Assembly: GCA_004114245.1 (NCBI GenBank)
Contig: QZWS01000031.1
Coordinates: forward strand, 1-37,645
Reading direction: 5' to 3'
Origin: Zoopage sp. CT-All
Lineage: Eukaryota; Zoopagomycota; Zoopagomycetes; Zoopagales; Zoopagaceae
DNA: 37,645 nt
The position numbers were made by a program, and so were the translations under genes. The notes below the pieces were generated by a model. It had not been told where the DNA came from. It searched no databases and saw nothing but the letters and a program-made list of their open reading frames with translations. This document shows positions 28,214-37,514 of this stretch, one piece after another; the stretch's first letter is position 1; every line of letters begins with the position of its first letter.

Positions 28214-30376
28214 TCAGCTGAACCAACCCTTGATCACCTTTGCCGCATCGCGACAATCTTTTTCACTACAACCAAACGCAATCTGACGTTCGGATGGCTT
28301 CCTTTTTTTCTTTTCCGCTTGTGACTGCGACTCCTGAGCCTTGACTGACGGGCCGCTCGACTGATACGCGGACGGTGATCCCCTAGGCAACGGGCGGGAC
28401 TGTGCATCTGGACCATAGCCAGATCTGCCCGAGGGGCTCTCGCCAGACCCTGGGAGGGCGGATCTTGGTGAGGCACTTGTCCCGGAAATAGTGGATTGCT
28501 GTGGAGCACGGACGGGCTGCTGGGTTTCTTTGGCAACAGGTGACGCTGAAGATGGCGGGGAGAACAACCCCCCAGATGGCATGCGAGACTGTACACTCGA
28601 GCTCTGGTCGGATCTGCCGGAAGGGTTCTTGCTAGAAGTAGATAGCGCAGATCCTGTGAAAATATATGTCCCAGAAACCATGGGCTGCTGTTGATCATAA
28701 TGGCGCTGCCTTCCATTGTTCACCGATGACGCTAAAGATGGCGAGGAGAACAACCCCCCAGGTGACGAGCGGGGCTGCGCATCCGTATCATAGTCAGATT
28801 TACCAAAGGGATTCTCGCCAGACTTAGGTAGCGCGGATCTTGAGGAAACATTTGTCACCGAAACAGTGGTCTGCTGTGGAGTACGGACGGGCTGCTGGAC
28901 TACGTTGTTCAGCGATGACGTTAAAGATGGCGATATGAACAGCTTCCTAGGTGGCGAGCGGGGCTGCGCATCCGTACCATAGCCAGATCCGACTGAGGAT
29001 TTCTCGCTAGACTCAGGTAGCGCGGACCCCGAGAAAGTATTTGCCTCGGAAACCGTGGATTGCTGTTGGTCATGATTACGCTGCCGAGGTACTTTCAAAT
29101 ATGGCTCGTAAGTTGACGAGTAGGACAATACTGGCCGCTCCCTAGGTGGCGAGCGGGACTGCACATTTGGACCATAGCTAGATCCGACTGAGGATTTCTC
29201 GCCAGACTCAGGTAGCGTGGACCCCGAGAAAGTATATGCCTCGGAAACCGTGGATTGCTGTGGATGATAATTGCGCTGCCGGGTTTCTCTGTTCAGCGGT
29301 GGTATGTAAGTTGGCGAGCGGATTGGACCATAGTCAGATCCGACTGAGGGTGTCTCGCCAGAGTTAGACAGCGCGTCATTTGTCCTGGAAATCACGGGTT
29401 GCTGCTGGTCATAATTGCGCTGCCTTCCATTGTTCACCAATGACGTCAAAAATGGCGGGGAGAACAACCTCCCAGATGACGAGCGGGACTGCACATTCCA
29501 ACCATGGTCGGAGACTGAGGACTCTTCATTAGTCCCCTTTGATGAGGTGCTCGAAGAGCTACTTATCCGGGAAGCAATGGACGTCTTGGAAGCAGTAGAC
29601 GTCTTGGAACTCTCATGGGACGGCTTGAAGTGAGACCCCGAGAGGCGACGAAAGGGCAGTTTTGTCTCACTCTCCGCCGAATCCGCCGAATCCATCATCC
29701 CACGGCTGCCACGAAGGGGGACCTTGGTATCTTTTGACGGGTCATCGTCAGTCAACGCGTGACCCCAGGGGTTGTTCGCCCTGTCCGTCGAACTGTACAT
29801 ATACCCAGTTTTGCTCAAATGTGTATGACTGTTCAAAGCCACGGGCCCGGTCGGCACATTCGGCGGACCATCGCCATACAACTCGGGGAAACCCCCGAAA
29901 CTGTTTAAATTGGTCGTCGCTGGCGGCATATGGCTGCTAAAAGTGGGGGTCCAGGGACCGGTCTGCATTATCGGCGAGCCATGGTTATCCCGAAAGAAGA
30001 AATCCCCGGCGTTGTTCGAATTGGTTACTGGCGGACCATAGCTATTCAATATGGCGAAACCTCCGGCGTTGTTCGATTTGGTCGTCAGCATTGGCGATAG
30101 AGCCACAGGTGTCGGAGCGTTGCTATTTGCAGCCTGTAGCGACGGCTGAGAATCGAAAAACTGGAACGAATACCTACCCTTTCCCAAATGACTCTCTATA
30201 GTCGCTATCCTTTCGTTGATTGGTGTGTCAGGTGGTATGTGAAATTGCATGTCTCCTACTTGGCCATCTATGACTACATAACGTTCCTTGGCAGGTTGCT
30301 TGCTCGAGGCGGCAGCGGGCGCAGCAGCAGCAATGGCGAGGGCCAGAGCAAGCAGGACGGTGGGAGATGCGTGCAT
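28214..30376 (-). CDS. secreted repeat-rich orphan protein
   Basis: Intronless, 720 residues. Signal peptide MHASPTVLLALALAIAAAAPAAASS. A short folded-looking segment follows (ERYVVIDGQVGDMQFHIPPDTPINERIATIESHL), then about 25-residue imperfect units with Asn/Gly/Pro (SNNAGGFAILNSYGPPV, SNNAGDFFFRDNHGSPI, NLNSFGGFPELYGDGPP), a Ser-rich stretch, and from about residue 295 to 680 six to seven imperfect repeats of 52-65 residues. Each unit reads roughly QSR-SPPR-LFSP-S, a Gln-rich block, then SALPESGEKSSVGS-YG. The C-terminus is basic with a single CSEKDC motif. The composition (Ser, Gln, Pro, few hydrophobics) fits a disordered, heavily O-glycosylated wall or surface protein. No family recognised. 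Confidence 0.7.
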   Translation of the reverse strand: MHASPTVLLALALAIAAAAPAAASSKQPAKERYVVIDGQVGDMQFHIPPDTPINERIATIESHLGKGRYSFQFFDSQPSLQAANSNAPTPVALSPMLTTKSNNAGGFAILNSYGPPVTNSNNAGDFFFRDNHGSPIMQTGPWTPTFSSHMPPATTNLNSFGGFPELYGDGPPNVPTGPVALNSHTHLSKTGYMYSSTDRANNPWGHALTDDDPSKDTKVPLRGSRGMMDSADSAESETKLPFRRLSGSHFKPSHESSKTSTASKTSIASRISSSSSTSSKGTNEESSVSDHGWNVQSRSSSGRLFSPPFLTSLVNNGRQRNYDQQQPVISRTNDALSNSGETPSVGSDYGPIRSPTYIPPLNRETRQRNYHPQQSTVSEAYTFSGSTLPESGEKSSVGSSYGPNVQSRSPPRERPVLSYSSTYEPYLKVPRQRNHDQQQSTVSEANTFSGSALPESSEKSSVGSGYGTDAQPRSPPRKLFISPSLTSSLNNVVQQPVRTPQQTTVSVTNVSSRSALPKSGENPFGKSDYDTDAQPRSSPGGLFSSPSLASSVNNGRQRHYDQQQPMVSGTYIFTGSALSTSSKNPSGRSDQSSSVQSRMPSGGLFSPPSSASPVAKETQQPVRAPQQSTISGTSASPRSALPGSGESPSGRSGYGPDAQSRPLPRGSPSAYQSSGPSVKAQESQSQAEKKKRKPSERQIAFGCSEKDCRDAAKVIKGWFS
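28340..29495 (-). repeat. degenerate tandem repeats, about 160-195 bp units
   Basis: The coding repeats of the secreted protein. Successive units share near-identical DNA blocks such as gatccgactgag followed by ttctcgc (28987, 29182 and 29338 areas). Two middle-block types occur: one with RQRNYDQQQ and one with QQPVRTPQQ. The latter is found in two non-adjacent units, consistent with duplication of a two-unit block. Confidence 0.75.
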
Positions 30377-30765
30377 GTGCGTTATGTCTATTTAGGATTG
30401 TTATGGCGAGCAGGTGAATGCAGTGGGGAGTGGAGAAGAGCAGCGTGGCGAATCGGGCCACCGTGCTTTTTGCTCCCGATCCCCACAAATGCCACTCAGG
30501 AATCCTTTCAACATGGATTACAAGGCCAGAGCTGTGAAAGACTGCAGCATAGGATGCAAATATCACCAAGGAAGAAGTGAGATATGTAAATATACTACAT
30601 TGCCAAACCGATCTTTGCCCCTTGAGCCAGACAGCATGATAAGATTGCTGTAATATGGCCTTCTAAAATATTCGTATTACTTTGACTAGCCCTTATAATG
30701 TAGTGATCCTCTACTAGAACACGCCAAATCACCCAATTTCATCATTTGAAATGCCATTCAATGGC
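30377..30765. other. 389-bp spacer
   Basis: Promoter of the repeat protein and the 3' end of fumarylacetoacetase. The central part, about 30560-30760, is AT-rich. No gene or RNA recognised. Confidence 0.4.
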
Positions 30766-32034
30766 CTACTCAGTCAATGCCGGAAGGACAACCCCGCGAC
30801 AGTCGCCAAATCCAACAATCAACCCGTCCTTCTCGCAGTAGCCAGTCATCACAACCTCATCGCCGTCCTCGATAAACTTTCGCACTACGCCGCCTAGCTT
30901 GACCTCACGCTGGCCGCTCCACGACAGCTCCAGCATGGAGCCAAACGAGTCCTCGGTTGGTCCGCTGATGGTCCCAGTGCCGCACAAATCCCCAGGACGC
31001 ATATTGCACCCTCCAACAGAGTGGTGGGCAAGCTGCTGGCGCATGGTCCAGTACATGTAGCGGAGATTCGACTTGCACACGGTGTGCGTTTCATCGCTGC
31101 CAGATGGCTTGATCGCAGCCTCGAGCTTAATATCGTACGCGCCATTGTTGCATTCGGCCAAGTATGCCATGGGAGCTGGGTTCTGGACCGGGTGCGGGCA
31201 CTGGAATGCTTCCAGCGCGTCCAGCGTGACCACCCACGGACTCACCGTGGTTCCGAAATTCTTGCCGAGAAACGGGCCCAGCGGGACATATTCCCACGCT
31301 TGGATGTCCCGCGCACTCCAGTCGTTCATCAAGACAATGCCAAAGATGTGCTCATCGGCCCGGTCCATGGGAATCCGCTCGCCAAGCGCGTTGCCGGGGC
31401 CCACAAGGAAGGCCATTTCGAGCTCAAAGTCCAGCCGCATTGACGGCCCAAACGTCGGCACCGATGCCGTCGGCGGCTTCCTCTGTCCGCATGGACGACG
31501 AACGGGGGTTCCCGACACGACGACCGACGATGCACGGCCATGGTAACCAACCGGGAGATGGGTCCAGTTGGGCATGAGCGCGTTGTCTTTTCCGCGGAAC
31601 ATCACCCCGACGTTGGTCGCGTGCTCCTTGGAGGCATAGAAATCGGTGTAGTCCCCAATCCTCGCCGGGAGGTGCATCGCCACCGAGGCGTCGACTGGGA
31701 CAAGCAGGGCGGTGCGAAGGGACGCGTTGTCACGCAATGTGGGGCAGTCCCCGCGAAGCAATTCCTGCAGCCTCGCCCTCACAGCGCGCCACACCGGCCT
31801 CCCCATGGCCATGAAGTCGTTCAGCGCGTCTTGGCTGAACGTCTTGCGGGTATCAAAGGCACAGGCACCATCGAGCAGCCCGGCGCTGGCAGCTGCGGCC
31901 AAGTCCAAGATATGGTCGCCAATGCGCACCCCTGCGCGCCGAGTTGGGTCCGCTGCGGTGCTGAAGATACCATATGGGAGGTTCTCGAGCGGAAAGTGCG
32001 AGCCGGCGGGGACGGGGACGAACGAAGAGAGCAT
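30766..32034 (-). CDS. FAH: fumarylacetoacetase
   Basis: Intronless, 422 residues from the ATG at 32034 (human 419). It hydrolyses 4-fumarylacetoacetate to fumarate and acetoacetate, the last step of tyrosine catabolism, in the cytosol. The start [25 protein letters not shown] aligns with the family N-terminus; an upstream ATG at 32124 would add 30 residues, mostly an Ala/Thr run encoded by a simple repeat. Active-site elements: [18 protein letters not shown] (Asp metal ligand and catalytic His), [29 protein letters not shown] (two Glu ligands), [28 protein letters not shown] (Asp ligand and Lys), and [20 protein letters not shown]. No key residue is missing. The genes for the other tyrosine-degradation steps are not nearby. 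Confidence 0.95.
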   Translation of the reverse strand: MLSSFVPVPAGSHFPLENLPYGIFSTAADPTRRAGVRIGDHILDLAAAASAGLLDGACAFDTRKTFSQDALNDFMAMGRPVWRAVRARLQELLRGDCPTLRDNASLRTALLVPVDASVAMHLPARIGDYTDFYASKEHATNVGVMFRGKDNALMPNWTHLPVGYHGRASSVVVSGTPVRRPCGQRKPPTASVPTFGPSMRLDFELEMAFLVGPGNALGERIPMDRADEHIFGIVLMNDWSARDIQAWEYVPLGPFLGKNFGTTVSPWVVTLDALEAFQCPHPVQNPAPMAYLAECNNGAYDIKLEAAIKPSGSDETHTVCKSNLRYMYWTMRQQLAHHSVGGCNMRPGDLCGTGTISGPTEDSFGSMLELSWSGQREVKLGGVVRKFIEDGDEVVMTGYCEKDGLIVGFGDCRGVVLPALTE

Positions 32035-32067
32035 GGCAGTGGCAGCGGCAGTGGCAGTGGCAGCGGC
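32035..32067. repeat. GGCAGT/GGCAGC microsatellite
   Basis: Imperfect hexamer repeats directly upstream of the fumarylacetoacetase ATG, in the presumed 5' leader. If translation began upstream it would encode Ala/Thr repeats. Confidence 0.7.
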
Positions 32068-32456
32068 TTGACGGGCTGAGAAAAATGTCGGCGGAGAAAG
32101 CGGCGGAAGGAGAAATCCCAGCATCTCTGTGAGTAGGAGCTCTAGCTAATCTGAATGTACTAGGAATAATGCTGTTGTTGATTGGTCAAGGCTGGGTGAA
32201 TCTGCAGTTGCAGGTGTGCCTTAGAACTGGTCTCCATCCACTATTGCTTTCATCGCGAAGGACTGCTGCGTCAAGCAATGCAATGATGCATTTGTGGTGG
32301 CGCGGAACTTGATTGCCATATTCTCCCGTGGCAAGGGCATCAACAGCCATCGGTGGCCAGCATGGCGATGCCTTAAGCTGCGCTTGAACTAAACCCAGAC
32401 TCAACTGTTCAGACACCCATACCTGTGCATTGCCGGCTTCACATTGCAACAACTGC
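32068..32456. other. spacer, FAH promoter and eL8 3' end
   Basis: I see no gene. The part next to the eL8 stop would be its 3' untranslated region. Confidence 0.4.
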
Positions 32457-33440
32457 TCAGGCAGCCACATGGCGGCTGGTGACAGACGTCTCGCGAGCAA
32501 GGGCCTTCTCGCGCTTGGCCATGGCCGCCTGGCTCTTGGGGCCCATGATGCCACCACCCCACTGGCGCCTGTGCTCCTCGAACTTCTCGTTGTAGTTGGC
32601 CTTGATGGCGGAGACAAGCGCCACGAGCGCAGTCTTGTCCTCGGAGCGCACGTCAGTGATGGCGAGCGCGGTGGCGGTCTTCTTGTGCACGACTGTGCCG
32701 AGACGAGCCTTGCCCTTGACGATGCAGTACGGGACGCCCATCTTGCGGCAGAGCGCGGGCAGCCAGAGCACGAGCTCGATCGGGTCAACGTCGTGGGCGA
32801 TCATCACGAACTGCGCCTTCTTGGACTCGACCAGGGAGGTGATGTGGTTGATGCCAAACTTGACCACGCACGGCTTCTTGCCGACATCGACCTCCTTGCC
32901 CTCGGCCTTGGCCTGGGCCATGGTGTACAGACGCTGCTTCTTCTCCTGGCGCGTCTCGGGGCGGTACTTGTTCACGAGCTTGAACAGCTGCACGGCGGTG
33001 TTGCGGTCCAGCGTCTTGGTGAACTGGTTGATGGAGGGCGGCACCTTGAGACGGAGCTTGAGGATGCGGCGCTGGCGCTGGAGGCGCACGTACTGCGGCC
33101 ACTTGGTGAAGCGGGTCAGATCACGCTTCGGCTGGATGTCCTGGCCGATGCCAAAGTTGCGCGGGCGGCGCTCGAACAGCGGGTTCTTGGCCGGCTTCTT
33201 GCCCTTGGTGGCCGTCTTCTTCCCAACGGTCTTCTTGGCGACAGACGAGGATGGCTTGGGCGGCTACAGGTGACGAGTCAGCAGGATGGATTGGGAGGTC
33301 TGCATCATGGCGTGGGTCATGCTCGAAGCAGTGACGGCCGAGGAGGCGCGCGGTCATTGCCCGGCGCCTGCGGCCCCGCTCCCCGAAGGAAGCGAGGCAC
33401 GGCAGACGCACTTAGCGGCTAGCATTGGCTTCCGTGGCAT
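32457..33440 (-). CDS. RPL8: large-subunit ribosomal protein eL8 (L7a/L8)
   Basis: The main exon 33263-32457 is certain and encodes 268 residues: basic start ([19 protein letters not shown]), [93 protein letters not shown] and [15 protein letters not shown]. It belongs to the 60S subunit and the L7Ae/L30e RNA-binding superfamily. The 5' end is unresolved. The acceptor at 33264 is clear (CACCTGTAG) and in phase 0. The best ATG is 33440 (MPRKPMLA), needing either a GC donor (GCTAAG, exon 33440-33417) or a weak GT donor (GTCTGC). The intron would then be about 145-153 nt, three times the local norm. The obvious donor GTGCGT is out of phase. Confidence 0.9.
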
Positions 33441-33690
33441 GTATACAGCGACATGAACCAGCCAATCCGCGGCTGGGATGCGTACCATCGCGATGAAGGT
33501 TTGCAGCAGGCAGCGAGAGGAGGAGACAGAGGCTAGCCGAGCGGTCAACAGGGTGTTTTCTACCAGGGGTCTGTGAGCAGTCAATGCCATGTAGTCTTGC
33601 TAAATTACTTGTATTATAGCATGTCTTCCTATATTCCAATGCATCAGAATATCGAAATCTTATAAGAATGGATAAACTAAAGTGGAATAT

Positions 33691-33775
33691 GTGGTATTGG
33701 GTGGCAGAGAGCAGGATTATTTAAGTCTATATATTTCCACTACAACATAGGGTAGAAAAGGGCTTTTTCTAATCT
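33691..33775 (+). repeat. degenerate dispersed repeat, copy A
   Basis: Begins gtggtattgggtggcagaga and includes atatttccactacaaca and ttctaatct. It aligns along its length with copy B at 33924-34010, at about 70% identity by eye. Confidence 0.6.
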
Positions 33776-33923
33776 AAAATATTATATAAAGCCTTGATAA
33801 TTTGTATAGCATTAAAAGACTATATAAAATAATTTAACTTGTATTATCCTCCAATTGTCAATAGCTGAGCTTCTAGTTTACTAACTTTTTAGCTTTATAT
33901 GCTATAAGGCCTAGATAGATAGT

Positions 33924-34010
33924 GTGGTGTTGAGGCAGTGGGGAGCAAAATTAATGGAAGTCAATGTATTTCCATTACAACACAAGAAAGAAAAGAGGCA
34001 TTTCTAATTT
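33924..34010 (+). repeat. degenerate dispersed repeat, copy B
   Basis: Begins gtggtgttgaggcagtgggg and includes gtatttccattacaaca and ttctaattt. Direct orientation relative to copy A, offset about 233 bp. Confidence 0.6.
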
Positions 34011-34567
34011 GTCCATGACAGATGATAGTGTAGAGCAAGTATTATGATTGGGTCCTGACAGAGTAGTCTCATCTTTTCTCTATGTAATATATAAGTTCTG
34101 CAGACCTACTCTTGCCACACCTATGCTACTGCTTTTGACAATCCATTATATTTATATTTGAGCAGAGACTGCTAACTACAATCCCCTGCCAGCATTCCTA
34201 TGCACCATCATATATAACACACCTTACAGATACACTAATCTTATACTATCAGCTGCACCTTAAATTTACTTCAACTCAGCATCAACAGAAAGACCAACTT
34301 CTCTGACTGCTGATCAGTCATCCCAGTGCAACCACTCTCCTGGGTATTAGGTGACTGGGCCCTCCCATGCACAGTAGCAGGCGGTGGAGATGGCTTGCGG
34401 CATTTTCCCGTAAACCTGAACGCCGCTGCCAAGATGGAATAATTCATATGCACGCGAGTCTCACACCTCCCAGCGCCGTCGCCACCCCGCCGCTCTCATC
34501 CCATCCTCCGGTCGCGCTACATCTGCTGCCGCTCGTTGCCACTGCTCACCACGCCTCCGGCCCCGCC

Positions 34568-35412
34568 ATGAAATTCCTGGAGGACGCGACGCTGGAGCGC
34601 ATCACCGCCGAGCTCAACTTTGACGCCTCGGATTGTCGCATCCTCGGCCGTGTCGAGGCATACTCCTGCAAGGCCGCCGGGGCAGACAAGAAGCTGTATA
34701 AAGTCATCGAATCCCGCTACGGATCAGTCTCTACTGCAGATGCCCGTGCTGCAGCCGCCGTCGCCAACCTCGGACTCTCCCCGCCCCACATCGCTCTCAT
34801 GCCTCCTCACAGCTCGTACAACCCGCACTACTCCATATCCCCTTCCCGCGAAACCATCATGTCGCCGTTTGGGCCCATGCAGCGCTCCACGTCGTGGAAA
34901 ACACTGTACTATCTCATCGCCACTCTCAACCTCGCATTCCCAGACTATGATTTCAGCGAGCTCAAGCCCGAGCAGTTTGCCAAGATACAGTCGCCGTCGG
35001 CCGTCATCAACGCCATCAACACGACGCTGGTGAATATCGGAAAAGGAAAGCTGATCTCGGATCTAGGGCTTTGGGACGCCATCGACTCGAGTGTGCTGAT
35101 CGACGAGTGCGACATTTACTCGTTCACGCCCGACGCCGACTCGGACCCGTACGGCGGCTCCATATGGGCGTATAATTTCTTCTTCTTTAATCGAAAGCTG
35201 AAACGAATGCTGTTTTTGTCGCTGCATAGCGTGAGTTTCAATTCCACAATAATCGAATCTTCACAGGGCTTGAGCGAGAGAAGCCAGAGCGGCTCGGTCG
35301 GTATCGACAACGATCTGTACGTCTTGTCGCTCCTGTTATTTGCGTGTCCTAGCCCTGAATTTGTAGAGGGTTTGCGTACGATGACTACGTCATGGCAGAT
35401 ATGGAGTTTTAG
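34568..35412 (+). CDS. MAF1: Maf1, repressor of RNA polymerase III
   Basis: Three exons: 34568-35230, 35267-35316, 35367-35412; 252 residues. The introns are 36 nt (GTGAGT to CTTCACAG) and 50 nt (GTACGT to TTGTAG). Maf1 binds RNA polymerase III and lowers tRNA and 5S rRNA synthesis in stress, and shuttles between cytoplasm and nucleus depending on TORC1 phosphorylation. Family blocks: MKFLEDATLERITAEL, DCRILGRVEAYSCKAAG and DKKLYK (box A); WKTLYYLIATLNLAFPDYDFS and INTTL (box B); WDAIDSSVLIDECDIYSFTPD, SIWAYNFFFFNRKLKRMLFLSL (box C); and the end YDDYVMADMEF. A Ser/Pro linker between boxes A and B holds SPSRETIMSPFGPMQRSTSW, a likely phosphorylation region. The first intron is 3n and stop-free, so retention would insert 12 residues. 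Confidence 0.93.
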
Positions 35413-35459
35413 GTCATTCAGTGGATTCCCGATGTAATGTTCGAATGTATGTGTAGCAG

Positions 35460-36869
35460 TCATGGCATCGCTACGTCTTTTTCTTCACAGACGGCGAGAA
35501 CGTGGCGGGGACCACATGCTACATCCAGAACTTTGACGCCTTTGGGGACGTCGACGCGCGCTACATCGGAGCCGGAATCGCGGCCAAGGCAATCCGAGCC
35601 GCCATCAAGCCCCAGGGAGTACAGCAGGCCATTCGACGAAAGGGCCATGGCATAGTCAAGTCCCGCGAATATTCTCGTTACGTCTTTGGGGAGCTGCTTT
35701 ACAATGCGTGGGGCAAGGGAGGCGGGGTCATTCGTGGGCAGTCCAGAAAATCCACAAGTATACACACTGCCGGATTCTAGCACGAGTACATCAAACGGCG
35801 AGATTGAGAGGTCAGTTCTCTCTAACCTGTTTTAAAGAACGACGCAGTGGTACCGGCAGTGAAAAGTTCCACTCTGCTGTCGAAACTCGACATATCCACA
35901 AGTCGAGGCTCGAGGAGCTTGAAAAATGTCGGTCGCGACTCAGTGAATAGAAGCATACCCGATCATATTTGTCGCCGAGAGCACATTGCCCATACTCGCA
36001 GTTGCCCCATGTCCACATCGAACCATCGTCGCACGCAGCGAGGGAGAAATCGGAGTAGGTGGAGACGGACAGCACCCGTTTGTTCAGTAGTTCTCCTCCA
36101 ACGCGCGCAAACTCGGCGCGCCCCTCGTCATCCCCGAGGCCCAGCTGTCCGTCAGGACCCCATCCAGAAGCATACAGTGCGCCTGTAGTCGTTAATACGA
36201 GGGTGTGGTCGAAGCCGCAGTGGACGCTTTTAGGCGGCGACGGCAGTGCAACCTCGGCAAGCACGGGCATTGCGACGTCCGTACGAGACATCCCAAGCTG
36301 TCCAAGCGAATTGCTACCGCACATATACATCCTGTTTATCCCTGTAGTTAGCTGTTCAATTGGTACTCAAACAGTGGGCACGAGAGCAGACTCCCACCTA
36401 GACGGTCGGCAACGATGAACGCGGAATGTTCACGCCCACACGATATCGAAACCAAGCTTCCATAGATGCCGCTCGACGTCACAACTCCTCGACCAACGTC
36501 TCCCTTGCTTCCTAGTCCTACATTCTGGCCGTCAAAGGCATTCAGACTCGATGTCGTCAACATACCAAGCTGGCCAGCAGAATTGATGCCGAGTCCCACC
36601 AGTAGCCCGCCGCCTCCAGCTGCTCGCTTTCGACGCAAGCCGATTAATGAAAACCCGTATCCAGAAGCAATAGCGTCAAAGTCTGAATGGGCTTCTTCGC
36701 CGACGGTATTCTCCAAGTCAGCGCAAAGATTCGCCAGGCGCAGCCGCTGAGGACTACGGGCCGCCGCAATCCCCATCGCCACAACGGACAGATCGCGCCC
36801 CCAACCATATAAGGCCGTTTTCCGCGAATTCCAGCGGCTTGCAGCGTTGGAAGCCAGCTGTCGTCGCAT
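35460..36869 (-). CDS. RCC1-repeat protein, RCC1L-like, probably mitochondrial
   Basis: Four exons: 36869-36398, 36341-35959, 35917-35827, 35776-35460; 420 residues. The introns are 56, 41 and 50 nt. It shows repeated seven-bladed-propeller motifs: ALYGWGRD, LVGLGINSAGQLGM, ISCGREHSAFIVADRLG, MYMCGSNSLGQLGMS, VHCGFDHTLVLTTTGALYASGWGPDGQLGLGD, MWTWGNCEYGQCALGD, VYTCGFSGL, IFAGLDYAMALSSNGLLYSLG, VACGPRHVLAVCEE. I start at 36869 because MRRQLASNAASRWNSRK is a good import presequence and an upstream in-frame ATG lies inside the cornichon gene. RCC1L-type proteins act in mitochondrial ribosome assembly; RCC1 itself is a nuclear Ran exchange factor. The poor repeat conservation and presequence favour the former. 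Confidence 0.8.
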
Positions 36870-36936
36870 TTTCGTGCAGCCCGGCTGTCGAAATCGCAAA
36901 ATCCCGTGCTTTTTCAGCTGCGCAATATCCACGACC
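36870..36936. promoter_or_regulatory. 67-bp divergent promoter RCC1-like / cornichon
   Basis: Short spacer between outward-facing starts. It contains a run TTTTTC and CAGCTG (36915-36920) but no recognised core promoter. Confidence 0.4.
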
Positions 36937-37393
36937 ATGTCTGGCGAGGCCCTGCTGTTTCTCTTCGCGGTGCTCGTCTCTGCCGTCCTGCTCTTCGGCA
37001 TGGTCTTCTACATCATCATGTTCTCGGATCTAGAGTGCGACTACATTAACCCCATTGATCTGTGCAACAAGCTCAACCAGTTCATCCTGCCCGAGTATGC
37101 CGTCACCGCGATCCTATTCTTCTCGTTTCTCTTCACCGGCTCATGGATCGCCATGTTCATCAATCTGCCAGTCATGTTTTGGAACACGCAAAAGGTGGCG
37201 AACGGACGGCATATGTACGACGCAACGGATATATTTCGCACGCTGGGGATGCACAAGCGCGAGGCGTTTGCCAAGCTAGCGTTTTATCTCGTCTGCTTCT
37301 TCTACTACCTCTATCGGTATGTCCACCCCTGCTGTGTTGCTGGAGTACTGATGCATGCATAGGATGATACTGGGCCTGATTCAGGACGCATGA
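36937..37393 (+). CDS. ERV14: cornichon/Erv14 cargo receptor
   Basis: Two exons, 36937-37316 and 37363-37393; 136 residues (yeast Erv14 138). The intron of 46 nt has donor GTATGT and a branch-like TACTGAT. Cornichon proteins are COPII cargo receptors that carry membrane proteins out of the ER. There are three or four membrane segments: LLFLFAVLVSAVLLFGMVFYIIMF, AVTAILFFSFLFTGSWIAMFINLP, and KLAFYLVCFFYYLYRMILGLI. The conserved signature SDLECDYINPIDLCNKLNQF and the cytosolic loop MYDATDIFRTLGMHKREAFAKL are intact. The last exon adds MILGLIQDA. It is the last complete gene of the window. Confidence 0.95.
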
Positions 37394-37514
37394 GATGTGC
37401 TGGGTGGGTGAGGGATAGGTGGGAGGATGGTTGTCGGGAACATTTGTGTTCAAAATCGCACTTGTTTAGTCTGGGTATAATATCTGTGTTCACAAGCGGA
37501 AATACCGAGGACGA

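Larger units (their letters stand above)
33441..34567. other. 1.1-kb AT-rich spacer
   Basis: Intergenic between divergent eL8 and MAF1. From about 33600 to 34300 it is strongly AT-rich with no coding potential, unlike the rest of the window. It contains a pair of diverged direct repeats, annotated separately. The composition change and repeats suggest remains of mobile elements rather than promoter sequence only. Confidence 0.5.

Noticed and set aside
27953-28324. + strand frame of 123 codons
   Set aside because: Overlaps the 3' end of the repeat protein and the TAF13 promoter; no start context or homology.
31021-32079. Several + strand frames across fumarylacetoacetase
   Set aside because: All are antisense to a fully conserved enzyme.
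32430-33422. Long + strand frame of 330 codons
   Set aside because: It is the antisense of the eL8 gene, whose codon bias keeps the opposite frame open.
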